From contig JAOWCC010000553.1 of NCBI GenBank assembly GCA_030867875.1, forward strand, positions 1,017,001-1,081,000: a stretch of 64,000 nucleotides of DNA, read 5' to 3'. Both the position numbers and the translations under genes were made by a program. This DNA comes from Actinernus sp. WN-2022 (taxonomy: Eukaryota > Cnidaria > Anthozoa > Actiniaria > Actinernidae). Within the stretch, counting starts at the first letter, position 1. The number at the start of each line of letters is the position of its first letter. Under the pieces are notes generated by a model. The model was given only the letters and a program-made list of their open reading frames with translations. It searched no databases and was not told the DNA's origin. This document shows positions 54,536-64,000 of the stretch, piece by piece.

Positions 54536-56106
54536 CTATTCCAAGTCCACAGTGTCTCTTATTTCTTTGATGAGGGAGTTTTGTAAATTTACCAGTCCAG
54601 CACATAACTTAAGAATTATGTCTGCATAACATCTGAGGTATGGTGGAATGAAGCTCAGGATCTTGAAATCTTTTAGGCGCGCATTTACTCTTTCCACATG
54701 AATTCGGCATCGTGCAATTGTTTTTGTTATCTTAATTTCAGTTTCATTGAATTTCCCATTATATAAAAAGGGGGGAATGTTGACAGACACACCCTTAGGA
54801 ACAACATCACTGATTAAAAACCCTTTGTCAGCGAGTATCAAATCTCCAGCTGTAAAATGGTGCAATACCCCTGAATTTACAACAATAGCTTTGTCTGATG
54901 TAGAACCAGGAAACAATTTGCTAACATAAGTTATCACAGCATTCGGTGCAACTCCAATAAGGGTCTTGAAAGAGTTCATTCCCCTGTACGTCGAATAGGT
55001 CATTCTTTGCTCACTCATTAAACCAGGGGCAGCTATTTCAAGGTCAGTGCAATCGATGATCATCTTGCAATGTCCAAATACTGAAAAGGACTCTGGCATG
55101 GATGTTCTGTTCTTCTCTCTTGATGGCACAGTTTTCAAACAGTCCTCAAAGAGTAGTTTTTGTAAGACATGGCTGAATGTCAAAACAATATTGCTAATAG
55201 TAGCAGTGCTGCAATGGAAGAGCTGAGCCAGATGCAAGTTTGTGTAGTTTTGTCTTACTTTCATCAATGTTATAAAAATTTGATCCTCTAACAAAATCTT
55301 GTCTACTTTCCATTTATAAAAATAATTTATGTCATTTGAAACTCGCCTGACATAGTTGACAACAATCATAAATATTTGTTTGTTAGAGAGTCCAGTTTCC
55401 ATACATATAACTTCGTCCTTTAATCCCATGACTGAGTATTTTTCCCTTTGATATTGTTCCTTTTGCTTCAGATTCTTTAGCTCTTCTTTCGAATTGTCTA
55501 ATTCCGCTTGTAAGATAACATTTTCAGTGGTTGTCGGAAGTTGTTTGGTTGTGCTTGATGTCGAAGCATTTGAGTTGTTATACTGTTCGACTGCATCAGA
55601 TACCAACACTAAACCGTCATTATCTTCAGATCTTCGCTTCTTTTTACAGCTAGATGTTTTAGGGACACGTTTCTCTGAATTAGGAAAAAGCTTGTCTGCA
55701 TTTCTTTTGAAAATTTCAGGACCATTCACTTTAGCGCCATCACGAAAGTGACAACTGCAAACTCGCGAGTTTGTACCAGGATCTCGGTCTTCTCTCCTAT
55801 AATAAAAACGTTAAGAATAATTCTTTAAGTACTGAAACGTATAATTAACTCTTGTTTTATAGATAAACTAAACTGTATGGAAGATTAAGAAGACAATAAC
55901 GAGGTCTTAGAAGTCAAAGATTATCGTTATTGTTTACATTCGTCACGCCATTTTGTATTAGACTACGCTAAAAGAACCACTAATTACGCTTACCTTAAAA
56001 GTTTTTTCCACCAATTAAACTCACTAGGATCCTTCGGAAACCTAAAAAATTTGCACGATTCTCTTTCGGACTGATGATTGCAATCAGGAGCGAAACACTG
56101 GACCAT
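54536..56106 (-). CDS. THAP-DDE transposase of the ISL2EU element, intact
   Basis: Exon 1 55994-56106 (ATG at 56106, donor AAG|GTAAGC) and exon 2 54536-55796 (acceptor TTATTATAG) join in phase 2, giving about 457 residues. The THAP finger spans the junction: MVQCFAPDCNHQ...CKFFRFPKD...WWKKLL | VCSCHF (C-x4-C ... C-x2-H). A basic low-complexity and coiled-coil linker follows, then a helix-turn-helix (NLHLAQLFHCSTATISNIV) and the DDE_4-type core with MIIDCTDLEIAAP, GDLILADKGFLIS and CRIHVERVNARLKDF carrying the three acidic residues. THAP binds the element ends, the core cuts and joins DNA. TGACGTCA in the inverted end lies 88 bp upstream of the start. Confidence 0.9.
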
Positions 56107-56929
56107 TTTACTTAGTATGCGTTACATTAACCGAGGTCAGACGCCATATTGTCACTTTGTTTGGAACCAGCAAAACGCGGTTCCATGGTAACGTGACGTC
56201 ATCACTTCGGTACTCTATAGGCTCACAAGGCAACAATCAGGAACACTCAATTCATCTTTACAGGAAGAGAATCTCTCAAGCAAAGTGGTTATAGAAACAA
56301 GTGTTCTTTCAATCGGCCCTGTGCGACCAAGTGACAGATGGAAGGTGCTTGATAATGATCATATGTACCATTGCTGCCCACCACAATCAAAAGGCTGTTT
56401 AAATGCTGATCAGCTCATGCACCTACAAGAATCATATGCAGCCATCTTCCCAGGATTAAATCCTCAGTCAGTGACAAGGTTCTTTGAACGTTTTGCATCA
56501 GTTTCAGTTGCTGGAGAACGTTTTGGCTCTTCTGATTCTAGAGAAGAAAGATCATCATTTGTTACAGCTAGGTGGTGTGGGTTTGGAGGACGAATAGACA
56601 CTACAGGTGTTGATTTGAGACCAGGTGTTGTGGACTATTTCATGAAGCAGAACATTGAGGTCAATGGCATAGTCGTAACTTGCATCCTTGCTGCAGTTAG
56701 ATGGTTTCAGAAACATCATCTGCAGCACATGCTTGGAGCACCCACTGAAATATGGTGCAAAAACATGTTTGAAATGGATGGAGGTGCAAATTTTGTTCCA
56801 ATCCAAAGAATCCATTCTAGATTTATCCCAGCATTTGACACTATTCAAAGAGAGCATGTATTAGTTGTTTGCCCCCTCCCTCGCAAACTTCAGTGCTAAC
56901 AAACTTATCATACAGATGGGTAACACAGA

Positions 56930-57069
56930 GATGGTGCAGCTGGGGGGGGGGGGGAGGGGATGATTGAATGACCCCCCCCCCCCCTACACACACACTTGAA
57001 ATGTTGCTCTGCCATCCCTGTAACACTCTATCAACATTGAAGTGATGCAGGCTGGCTGTGGCCTGATGT
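56930..57069. other. Low-complexity G and C runs
   Basis: A G run at about 56941-56953 and a C run at about 56971-56984 followed by ACACACAC. No gene. Confidence 0.6.
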
Positions 57070-57266
57070 TTAAAGCCCCATAGTCACCCTAGACGCTTTG
57101 CAGGTGCACACCCGTTCAATTAGTAGCCATTTTGTTGCAGTCAAAAATTGGTACACGTGGAGCAAGACTTGATAACCAACCAATCAGAGCATATATGAAA
57201 CAATAGCACAATTTTCAAAACAAAACAAATGGCCACAATGCATCTAGGGTGATTGTGGGCCTTTAA
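57070..57266. mobile_element. Second TTAA-flanked MITE
   Basis: TTAA at 57070-57073 and 57263-57266. The inner ends are AGCCCCATAGTCACCCTAGA and, reversed, AGGCCCACAATCACCCTAGA, followed by matching GCATTGTGGCCATTTGT-like words on both sides. About 190 bp, non-coding. The sequence is unlike the MITE at 3484, so it is a separate family, also probably mobilised by a piggyBac-type enzyme. Confidence 0.65.
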
Positions 57267-57269
57267 CTT

Positions 57270-58740
57270 GCCATAGTTCTTTGAACTGACTTTGCTCATG
57301 ACTCACAATGCTGAATGCAGCTTATAAACATATTATGTGTAGTTAAACACACACCATGGGTTTTGTGATTTCCTGTGATAAATTGTCCTGTAGTCAATTG
57401 CCCTATATCATTATGATGTCACAGCTTGTTTATGAGGGGGGCAGAATCGACATGAACAATAGAATGTTGAACTAAATCTGCTCTGCTGAGGAAAATTTAA
57501 CTTTGAATTGTCTGGTTTCCAGATATCAGCTGTATCAATGTTTATTATCCCACAATATTTACCGTATTTGGTGGCTGTCACCTATTCTACAAAATGCATT
57601 TGATAGAGATTTTCTTTGTGTTGTTGCTGTTTTGTCCCCGGCCCACGACCGTGATCTTTAGCGTTTAAACAATAGACTGTTTTGATTTGATGCATTAATG
57701 ATATAGGGCAATAGGCCTTTTGCAACAGACGGTCACGTGACTTGTTGGCCCATAGCAACGCCATACTGGGTTGCAAGCTAACCAGCTCTCCCTTGACAAC
57801 AAACAGAGATTGAGTGAGCCGTGGTATCATAGCTGGACTTCGAAGCGTTTTTTTCGTCTTATTTACTAAATTCATCTCGAAATAAGTCTGATACAGAAAA
57901 AAAGTAAAGGTTTTTCTTTACTTTTGATCCGGTATTTTGTCAAATATGCTGCGCAAAATAGAGTTTGAACGCTCAAACGAACTCACCTCGAATCTCAGGC
58001 ATGGCAAACATGGCGGCCGCTAAACACAACTTAGTGAACTCTTTCGATTGCTTGTTTTAATGCTAGTGAATAATCGGTAAAACACAATAAGCTTTTGCTC
58101 AGGACTCAAAAGCATATTGGGATAAATACTGTTTACTCTAGGCGCTCGTTCATGTACTTAAAAAAAATCCTGGGTTTAACTTTAATTAAGCTACGAAAAT
58201 ATTCATAAATGTTGTATTATTTAAAATTAAATGTTCGTTTCCTTTGCTTTAACTTAGAAAAGGACAGGCTATGGCTAGCTACATGTACTTGAGGAGATGC
58301 AGAAATTATCTTAGAATATTATTTTAGTTTGATACTGAATCTGTGGATGTTACATGTCCAGTTTTGAAGCAAAGAAAAATATCAGGACTTTGATAAGTTT
58401 TATATATCCCTACTTAGTCATTGGAGAGAATGTTATATATTTTGTTTCTTATTTTGCTATTAGCCAGTAACAGGCATACATTAACCACTCGCTATAAAAT
58501 TTTAATATTATTAAAGGAACACTGTCAATTAACCCAAAAATGATAAACATTCTCATGACTAAAGACAAAAATATTACCCGGCAGAGAGATGAGAAACCTC
58601 TGCTCGCAGGGTACAAAAATATCTACTCAGATTACCAGAGTATGCAGTGTACTAGCCGAGAAAATTTGAGACAATTTTGATAAAGGATGGCAAAGATTTG
58701 AGTGGATGAAAATACTGCTTTTAAGAGAAATTTAGAGCAA
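57270..58740. other. Intergenic stretch with a possible promoter near 58000
   Basis: Around 57985-58025 lies CATGGCAAACATGGCGGCCG. On the minus strand this gives ATGTTTGCCATGCCTGAGAT followed by a GAG|GTGAGT donor-like site, and on the plus strand MANMAAAKHN. It may mark a first exon in either direction, but no partner exon was found. GGTCACGTGAC occurs at about 57731. The rest shows nothing. Confidence 0.3.
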
Positions 58741-58810
58741 CTTGAAATATGTTCACTGTAACCGAAATCAAGTTTATAGAGGCCCGGTTATTAGGGGGAG
58801 GTGGGGTGCT

Positions 58811-58980
58811 GTTATCCCTTATCCCTATATTTTTCAGGATAGTTAATCACTTATCCCTGAGATGCAGATGGCTGTTATCGATTATCCCGATGGACTTTGG
58901 TTATCCCTTATCCCTACTGTTTTCTGGTTTGTTATCCCTTATCCCAGTCATTATTTTGCTAGTTATCCCTTATCCCCAAT
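58811..58980. repeat. Degenerate minisatellite, ~30-bp period, GTTATCCCTTATCCC
   Basis: Six copies start at about 58811, 58841, 58874, 58899, 58931 and 58961. Only the GTTATCCCTTATCCC core is well conserved. Confidence 0.7.
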
Positions 58981-59039
58981 ACCCCTAACCAGGCTTCTTT
59001 CTAGAATTAGCTTTTGTAATCCACTTTGTCATCCTTTAT

Positions 59040-59420
59040 TGAATTTTTTTGAAAACCCCGTCTTAGACGGGGTATCCATTTTCACATTGACAGATCTTGA
59101 ACAGGGTATGGTATTTATCACTTTTGACATGACATTTATCTGATGTAAACATCATACTCATTACCAGATATCGATTTGTAATCAGTTTATCCCTGACCTC
59201 TAAATAAAACAGTCGACTTTATAGACACTTCTTGTGGATTGATCTTGTTGTATTTTCGTCTTATAGAAGGATATAAAATTTTAACACTTTGTCTTGAACA
59301 AGGTATGGAAATTTGAGGTTTTTTGTCTTAAACAGGGTAAGGGTTTCAGAGCCCCAGCGGCACACCATTACCCAACTTTGGGTAGAGTACCCCCCCCCCC
59401 CCCCCTCCCCGGGTCCTGAC
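59040..59420. repeat. Decayed GACGGGGTA / ACAGGGTA repeat with C run
   Basis: CTTAGACGGGGTATCC, CTTGAACAGGGTATGG, CTTGAACAAGGTATGG and CTTAAACAGGGTAAGG recur at about 59061, 59095, 59293 and 59329. They are followed by AGAGCCCCAGCGGCACACC and a 20-base C run near 59391. It is typical of a dispersed repeat. No gene. Confidence 0.5.
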
Positions 59421-59982
59421 TGTATGTAGCTCATTTGCATAAATGAAGATTGTACTAACAAGCAGCCCTTAAATATTGTCACAGCAAAACTAGTCCCAGG
59501 CTTTTTAAGTGCTCTTTTTTTTATGTTGATCCACGGCAAAAAAAAATTATAATAAAAAAATCGAATCAGTTTTTATTTTGAAAATACTCTTTTGAACCTT
59601 CCATCTCTCTAAAATAATCATTGACTGGCCAGGCTCTTTAAGCCCCCCTTTCCAAGGGGAATTTTGAAATAAGTCCCCCCTGGAGGGTTTTAGTTTACGG
59701 TAATTCTTTGTCAAAAATCACATTGCTGTTACCAACTTACATGTAGCTGATTTCAAATTGATGTTTCAACTCAGGAAAGGGAGCTAACACCCTGAGTGAT
59801 ATCGATTTAATCACTTAGTCATGTTCTTTTACTCTGCAATCAATTACATTGTACTCTAAATCAGTTTAAAGTTTTATGCACACATGATATTTTCTACTGT
59901 ATAAATGCAATTGCTTTGCTGTATGTTGTGGCAGTTGCATTATTTGCTATGTACATGTACATATTACTGACTAATTTGGGTA

Positions 59983-62900
59983 TCAAGTCATCTTCTTTTC
60001 AATAGCACTGGCAATTGTTTTCAGAGATTCAACTATGTCATTTACAGCTGGCCGCTGGCTTCTCGTGGACTGACAAAGTGAAATCAAATTCCCAAGACTA
60101 TCTACCTGTGCAATACTGTTTACCTTCAACATTATATAGCCAAACCCATATACATCACTCAGTTCTGATTCTGTGTGCTCTCCACGAATTGTCTCTGGTG
60201 CAACCCATGGATGAAGTTGGGTGTACATATCTATGTCATCCACCTTGCGACATCTCCCATTTCCTTGTCCACATGCTTTGCCAAAGTCTATGATGATAGG
60301 GTGGACATGCCCATTAAGTCTGTCAAGAATTATGTTCTTTTGGTGAAGATCATTATGAATTATCCCCAGTTTGTGGATTGATTGGACTCCAAGAGCACAC
60401 TTGTAGAGAATTGATACCCATTTGTTTTTTCCAATTATGCACTTCTTTATGGCTTTGTGTAATGTGAGGCTGCTTTCCATTGTATGTGAATGGAACTTTG
60501 TAACAATGTAGAAAGGTGTAGAAATTAGATTAATGCCTAGCAAAACAGGAACAAACAATGATTGTTGGAGGTGTTTTAAGATAGCTGCCTCATGCTTAAC
60601 TTCTGCTACATCAGCATTCTTGTGTAATTTCTTAACACATACTTTGATATTTTTATAGTTCATTAGTTCACAAGTACCATAACTTCCTGAGCCAATAACT
60701 GTACAACAATCACTGTGGGATGTCATGTGACCTTTGGGGATGTAGTCTATTCCAGTAGTATCTTGAAAATCATGTTGGCTAGAAATAATATTTTGCCTTC
60801 CATTTTGACTGGACTTTGCATGCACATGTAATATGTTTTCTTCTAGTTCATTTACAATTGAAGCCAAAGTTTGTTTCTGCTTTTCAAGACTTTTTATTTT
60901 CTTAACAGAAGTTGCATAACTGCAAGCCATTCTTTTTAATTGTTTGTTTTGAATTGCTATTTCTCTTTCTAAGAGATTTCCCTCCAGCTCTGGTATTCTT
61001 TCCTTTTCTTTTTCCCACACTGGTTCTGTCTGCATATCCACTTCACGTGTAGAGACTTCAGTGCACCTGACTCTGTAGTAGTAACTTTCAGAAGTGCCAT
61101 CTCTTTGGTGGCAATTCTGTCTCTTTATAAAGGGAAATGCTTTCTTTGCAATTTTTCCAGCTTCTACTTGTGTGGCAGTTGTAAATTTTGACTTCACCAA
61201 TTCATAGACAGTTTTGCATTTGACTTTCCATGTTTTTGCTTGTTCTGATCCTTCAATTTGTGTTTTTAACCTGTGGATGAGGTGGGAGATGAAAGTAAAA
61301 ATTATACATAAAGTACCATGCTGTTTAAAACCTTTCACAAAACTCTTTAAGTAGAAAGTAAAAGCACCCCACTCAGCTAACACAAAGTTCTGTTCATTTA
61401 CAACTCCCTATAAAACCTCGGGTTTTTTTTCAGTCCCAAGTCATGTGAAGGAAACTCAAACGACTTATGCTTGTGCACAAAACAATTTAAGTGATCATTA
61501 TTAATCAAACTTGACAGGTCCTACAATTATTAAAATCTAAATTTTCAGAATCTCTCACTCATTAAACTAAAGCAGGCAAAGCCCCCGGATTTGCTGCAAC
61601 CATTGGAAGTTTGGATGCTGTATTTTAGTTGAAGTCACATAAATAAGCACATTAAATTAATGTAGCGAGCCCAATTTTTTGCAGCAATGTTAGAACCACT
61701 CTAAGCAGGGACTGTGGAGGGAGTTTCATATTGGGGGGGGGGGGGGGGGGGAAGCCTTCAAAGTCACTGAAATTAGCTAAACTTTTATAGTAAATGATGG
61801 AAAATCAGCCATTATTGAAAGAATGATAGAAAAAGCTTATTGACTCACTTATAGAGTATAAAACGTTCATTTACGAGTTTTTGTGCCATGTAACACCTGC
61901 CTAATTTCAGCTTGCTCGCCGGTGTAATTTCTCCCAATCATATAAACACAAGTAAATACTTGTCCCAGTAAGCCAGCCTGGCTTGCCTCTAAATAAAGAG
62001 GCCCTTAGTTTCTAACTAACTACCACTGACAATACACAGTAGAGTGATTTTTCTTAACCTGTGAAACAATCTCTAACTACAGTAGTAAAATCGGGCCAGA
62101 ACAATACTAGTATAATGGGGTGGCTGTAATAACATGGTTGATTCAAACAGAACAGAAGTGAGTTTACAAATTTTGGGCCTCGTAAAACTGGCCATATTAA
62201 CGGGATGGCTACAAAGCAGGTTCCACTGCAGTCAAGCCCACACCAAAGAAAACTTAGAATTAGAATATGGTAACAGCCAATCAGAGTCCAGCATTTGCTC
62301 GCTCTTAATCTCATAAAAGCAATTACTATGCTCTTAGTACTTATACTGTAGAATACTAATAAGGCTTATCAGAAGTCTCTAAGTACTTAGAGCACACTAG
62401 TTACTTTGTGGTGTGATTGTAAGACATTCTAAGGGAGTGTTCATTAGTTATGGCTTGGGGGGGGGGGGGAGTCGGCATTTCATCTGCTTCTCTTGTTAAA
62501 ACTTTTATGTCCCCCCTATGAATGAATTAAAACTTAGATGACCCCCTCTATAAAATTGCTCAAAACTTTATTGACCCCCCCAAAAAAAAAAAAAAGATGG
62601 ATGTCCAAGAAAAAATGCAAACTGCATATACTGTACATATGTAATCTATCAAATTTATTATTGTTTCTAGATTTATGGCATTTTCCATGATACACTACTT
62701 TTGTTTAGTAGAAAACACATATATATTTACAGTTATTCTTCTGAAAATCTATACCTCACTCTCCTTCCCGCATGGGTACTTGAAATAAGTACTGTTAATT
62801 TCTGCATTATATTGCATCATATTGCATTGTTCCGTAGTCGTAAATAAATGAAAAAGAGCTCAGTATTGGCACAACTAATCTCCTGTCAGACACTGATGCA

Positions 62901-63950
62901 GGATGTACCTTTGATCATGAGGTTAGAGAATACCATCCTGCGTATGAAGGAAACAAAACAGACTGTGCCTAAATGTTGCGAGGGCCAAAGGCCCAAACCT
63001 AATTTTTTGAGATTTACTGCTCTCTAAACACTGGTTTCCTGTGTTCTGGACTAAACATTGGCTTAGCATTACAACAACAATTTCATTACATTTTACATTA
63101 CAGGTACGTCAAAACTTTGATAACCCCCCAAGGAATAGGTCAAATCTTTGATGACCCCCCTACAAAAGCACTTAAAACTTTTTGCCAACCTCCCCCCCCC
63201 CCCCCCCCCCAAGCCATAAAGGTTGCTACACACGTGGGACTTGTCCCCTCATCTGAACTAGGGAAAATATTGTCTTGGGGACAAAATTTTGTCCACGGGA
63301 ATTGTCCCTTCAAATGAAACTGGTTTGAATTGAGGGGACAAGGCCGCGACAAAATCACAAGATTTTTCCTTGTTCACACGAGGGGACTTGTCCCTTCGTG
63401 TGTACGCAACAAGGGATTTGTCCCTGGGGCTTGCCCCTTCATGTGTGCTGATCATGACCTTAAATAATGAACCCCAAATGCCATAAACCACTCGCTTTCA
63501 TTATCTAACCTATACTTCGGGAGTAATAGTAGGTATTACGCTAAACTGTTTCACAGGTTATTCAAATCACTCAATCAGTGTTGTTTAATATTACTTGTTG
63601 AATTATTGTTGTTGTTGGACCCCCTCCATTAAGCTTAAAGTAAAGAATAATTTGTGATTTCCAGGATTTTTGTGGTTTGTAGCTTTTACAATATTCCAAA
63701 TAGATCCTGTTGGAGTGTTTTCTATTCGTCTCTGGTTGTTGTATGATTTGAGCACGAGCTTTTTAGTTGTTTACATTAGCTAGTTTCATAAGCAGAAAAC
63801 AGGTCTTAACAGAGCCTTGCCCTGGGATTGAACGAGAGTTCTGCTTTATATGTCGCCTCTAGTATGTTCCTAACATATCTCTTACCATTCTGCTCTCTCT
63901 GCCCTCAAATCAGACTCCAGTATAATGCGTTCTACACTAGAAGACGCCAT
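59983..63950 (-). CDS. Protein-kinase-like gene, two exons, intact
   Basis: Exon 1 63886-63950 (MASSSVERIILESDLRAERA, donor ATG|GTAAGAG) joins in phase 2 to exon 2 59983-61270 (acceptor CATCCACAG), about 450 residues. The N-terminal 210 residues are basic with a coiled coil (KEKERIPELEGNLLEREIAI, KKIKSLEKQKQTLASIVNEL). The kinase domain shows VIGSGSYGTCEL (glycine loop, about residue 214), VCVKKLH (Lys), IIHNDLHQKNIIL (catalytic loop, HND for HRD), IIIDFGKACG (DFG) and WVAPETIRGEHTESELSDVY (APE). All key residues are present, so activity is plausible. Substrate unknown. The 2.6-kb intron holds repeats. It could be a host gene or an element-linked family, since a relic lies at 22650-23105. Confidence 0.82.
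61400..62447. other. Intron of the kinase gene, no further gene
   Basis: Contains a G run of about 20 at 61733-61752. No coding or structured feature recognised otherwise. Confidence 0.45.
62448..63219. mobile_element. Foldback repeat with TTATGGCTTGGGG ends and GACCCCCC words
   Basis: TTATGGCTTGGGGGGG at 62448 is mirrored by CCCCCCCAAGCCATAA ending at 63219. Next to the ends AAAACTTT..TGACCCCCC recurs, three times left (about 62500-62580) and three times right (about 63112-63180). About 770 bp, non-coding, inside the kinase intron. Confidence 0.6.
63226..63450. repeat. Cluster of GGGACNNGTCCC palindromes
   Basis: GGGACTTGTCCCC, GGGGACAAAATTTTGTCC, GGGAATTGTCCC, GGGGACAAGG, GGGGACTTGTCCC, GGGATTTGTCCC and GGGGCTTGCCCC follow one another, with CACACG(T/A)G near both ends. 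Probably a MITE built from short palindromes. Confidence 0.65.
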
Positions 63951-64000
63951 CTTGCTTCTAAAAGAGGTCACGTGGTTTCACTATACGTGCGGCACGTTCG
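63951..64000 (-). promoter_or_regulatory. Promoter-proximal sequence of the kinase gene
   Basis: On the minus strand CCACGTGACC (E-box CACGTG) lies about 22 bp before AAGATGGCGTC, a YY1-like word that overlaps the start codon. The rest of the promoter is outside the window. Confidence 0.45.

Larger units (their letters stand above)
52146..56215. mobile_element. ISL2EU-type DNA transposon, 4.07 kb, apparently complete with two intact genes
   Basis: The ends are imperfect inverted repeats of about 75 bp starting GAGTACC(A/G)AAGTG and continuing TGACGTCACGTT(G/A)CCATGG, TGGTTCCAAACAAA and CAATATGGCG, flanked by TA on both sides. It carries a plus-strand SWIM-YqaJ gene (52221-53591) and a minus-strand THAP transposase gene (54536-56106), convergent, with hairpins between them. 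ISL2EU families related to PIF/Harbinger are known to carry a transposase and a YqaJ protein (recollection). It is inserted in the CACTA-like transposase exon and shows no disabling mutation that I can see, so it is young. Confidence 0.85.
46308..56899 (+). pseudogene. CACTA/EnSpm-like (tnp2-type) transposase, split by an ISL2EU insertion
   Basis: Exon 1 (46308-46542) reads MADKAKTRKRCGCCDED, a short Cys finger, and an acidic tail, ending at CGTG|GTAGGT. Exon 2 begins at 50109 in matching phase (DKGGVSSEEEEGG) and runs to an in-frame TAA at 51881-51883, then continues LEMLYGKDRVTPNMHLQTHI, DFGPVYSFWLFSFERYNGIL up to 52145. There the ISL2EU element (52146-56215) is inserted. The frame resumes after it, one base shifted, with VSVAGERFGS, DLRPGVVDYFMKQNI, LGAPTEIWCKNMF and VLVVCPLPRKLQC. 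The core shows RFHVIDPMHCLFQGTAKH and CGFTGHTSSMGCSKC, typical of tnp2-like enzymes. Without the insertion the protein would have about 970 residues. It moves CACTA-type elements by cut and paste. The copy is dead. Confidence 0.72.

Overview
The window looks like nuclear DNA of an anthozoan cnidarian, most likely a stony coral. This is inferred from AT-rich non-coding DNA, spliced genes with GT-AG introns, very dense and diverse transposable elements, many scattered TACATGTA palindromes, and protein families I associate with coral and anemone genomes (THAP/ISL2EU transposases, SWIM-YqaJ proteins, HIRAN-like cargo, Helitron-linked N-terminal proteins). There are no bacterial operons, rRNA genes, convincing functional tRNA genes or CRISPR arrays. 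Almost every recognisable coding segment belongs to a mobile element or its relic.

Region by region. 1-6.6 kb: LINE fragments, a MYND-retropepsin relic of an LTR element, a LINE ORF1 split by a TTAA-flanked MITE, and a LINE 3' end. 6.8-10.5 kb: degraded HECT-like and alpha-kinase-like fragments around a complete but mutated 2.7-kb Tigger/pogo element that carries a second, oppositely oriented HIRAN-like gene. 11-17 kb: a broken Crypton-like tyrosine recombinase, a Tc1-type relic, MITEs and a zinc-finger exon relic. 17.6-22.2 kb: a pile-up of LINE fragments on the minus strand. 22.3-31.6 kb: kinase-like and integrase relics, then a decayed THAP-ISL2EU transposase and a nearly intact SWIM-YqaJ gene facing each other with a Helitron-associated gene between them. 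32.4-35.2 kb: LINE fragments, including an SGNH-hydrolase ORF1. 36.3-36.8 kb: a ~118-bp satellite.

38.3-56.9 kb is the richest part. A five-exon minus-strand gene (38271-46065) and a plus-strand CACTA/EnSpm-like transposase (46308-56899) diverge from a ~240-bp shared promoter. Their introns hold a Mutator-like 1.85-kb element with 9-bp target duplications, an ACTT-flanked element, foldback elements and a tRNA-derived SINE. A 4.07-kb ISL2EU element (52146-56215) is inserted in the last transposase exon. It has near-identical inverted ends and two intact convergent two-exon genes: a SWIM-YqaJ nuclease and a THAP-DDE transposase. It is the best candidate here for a recently active system.

57-64 kb: MITEs and palindromic repeats, plus an intact two-exon serine/threonine-kinase-like gene (59983-63950) whose promoter sits at the right edge. 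Function calls rest on motif recognition by eye; no database search was possible.
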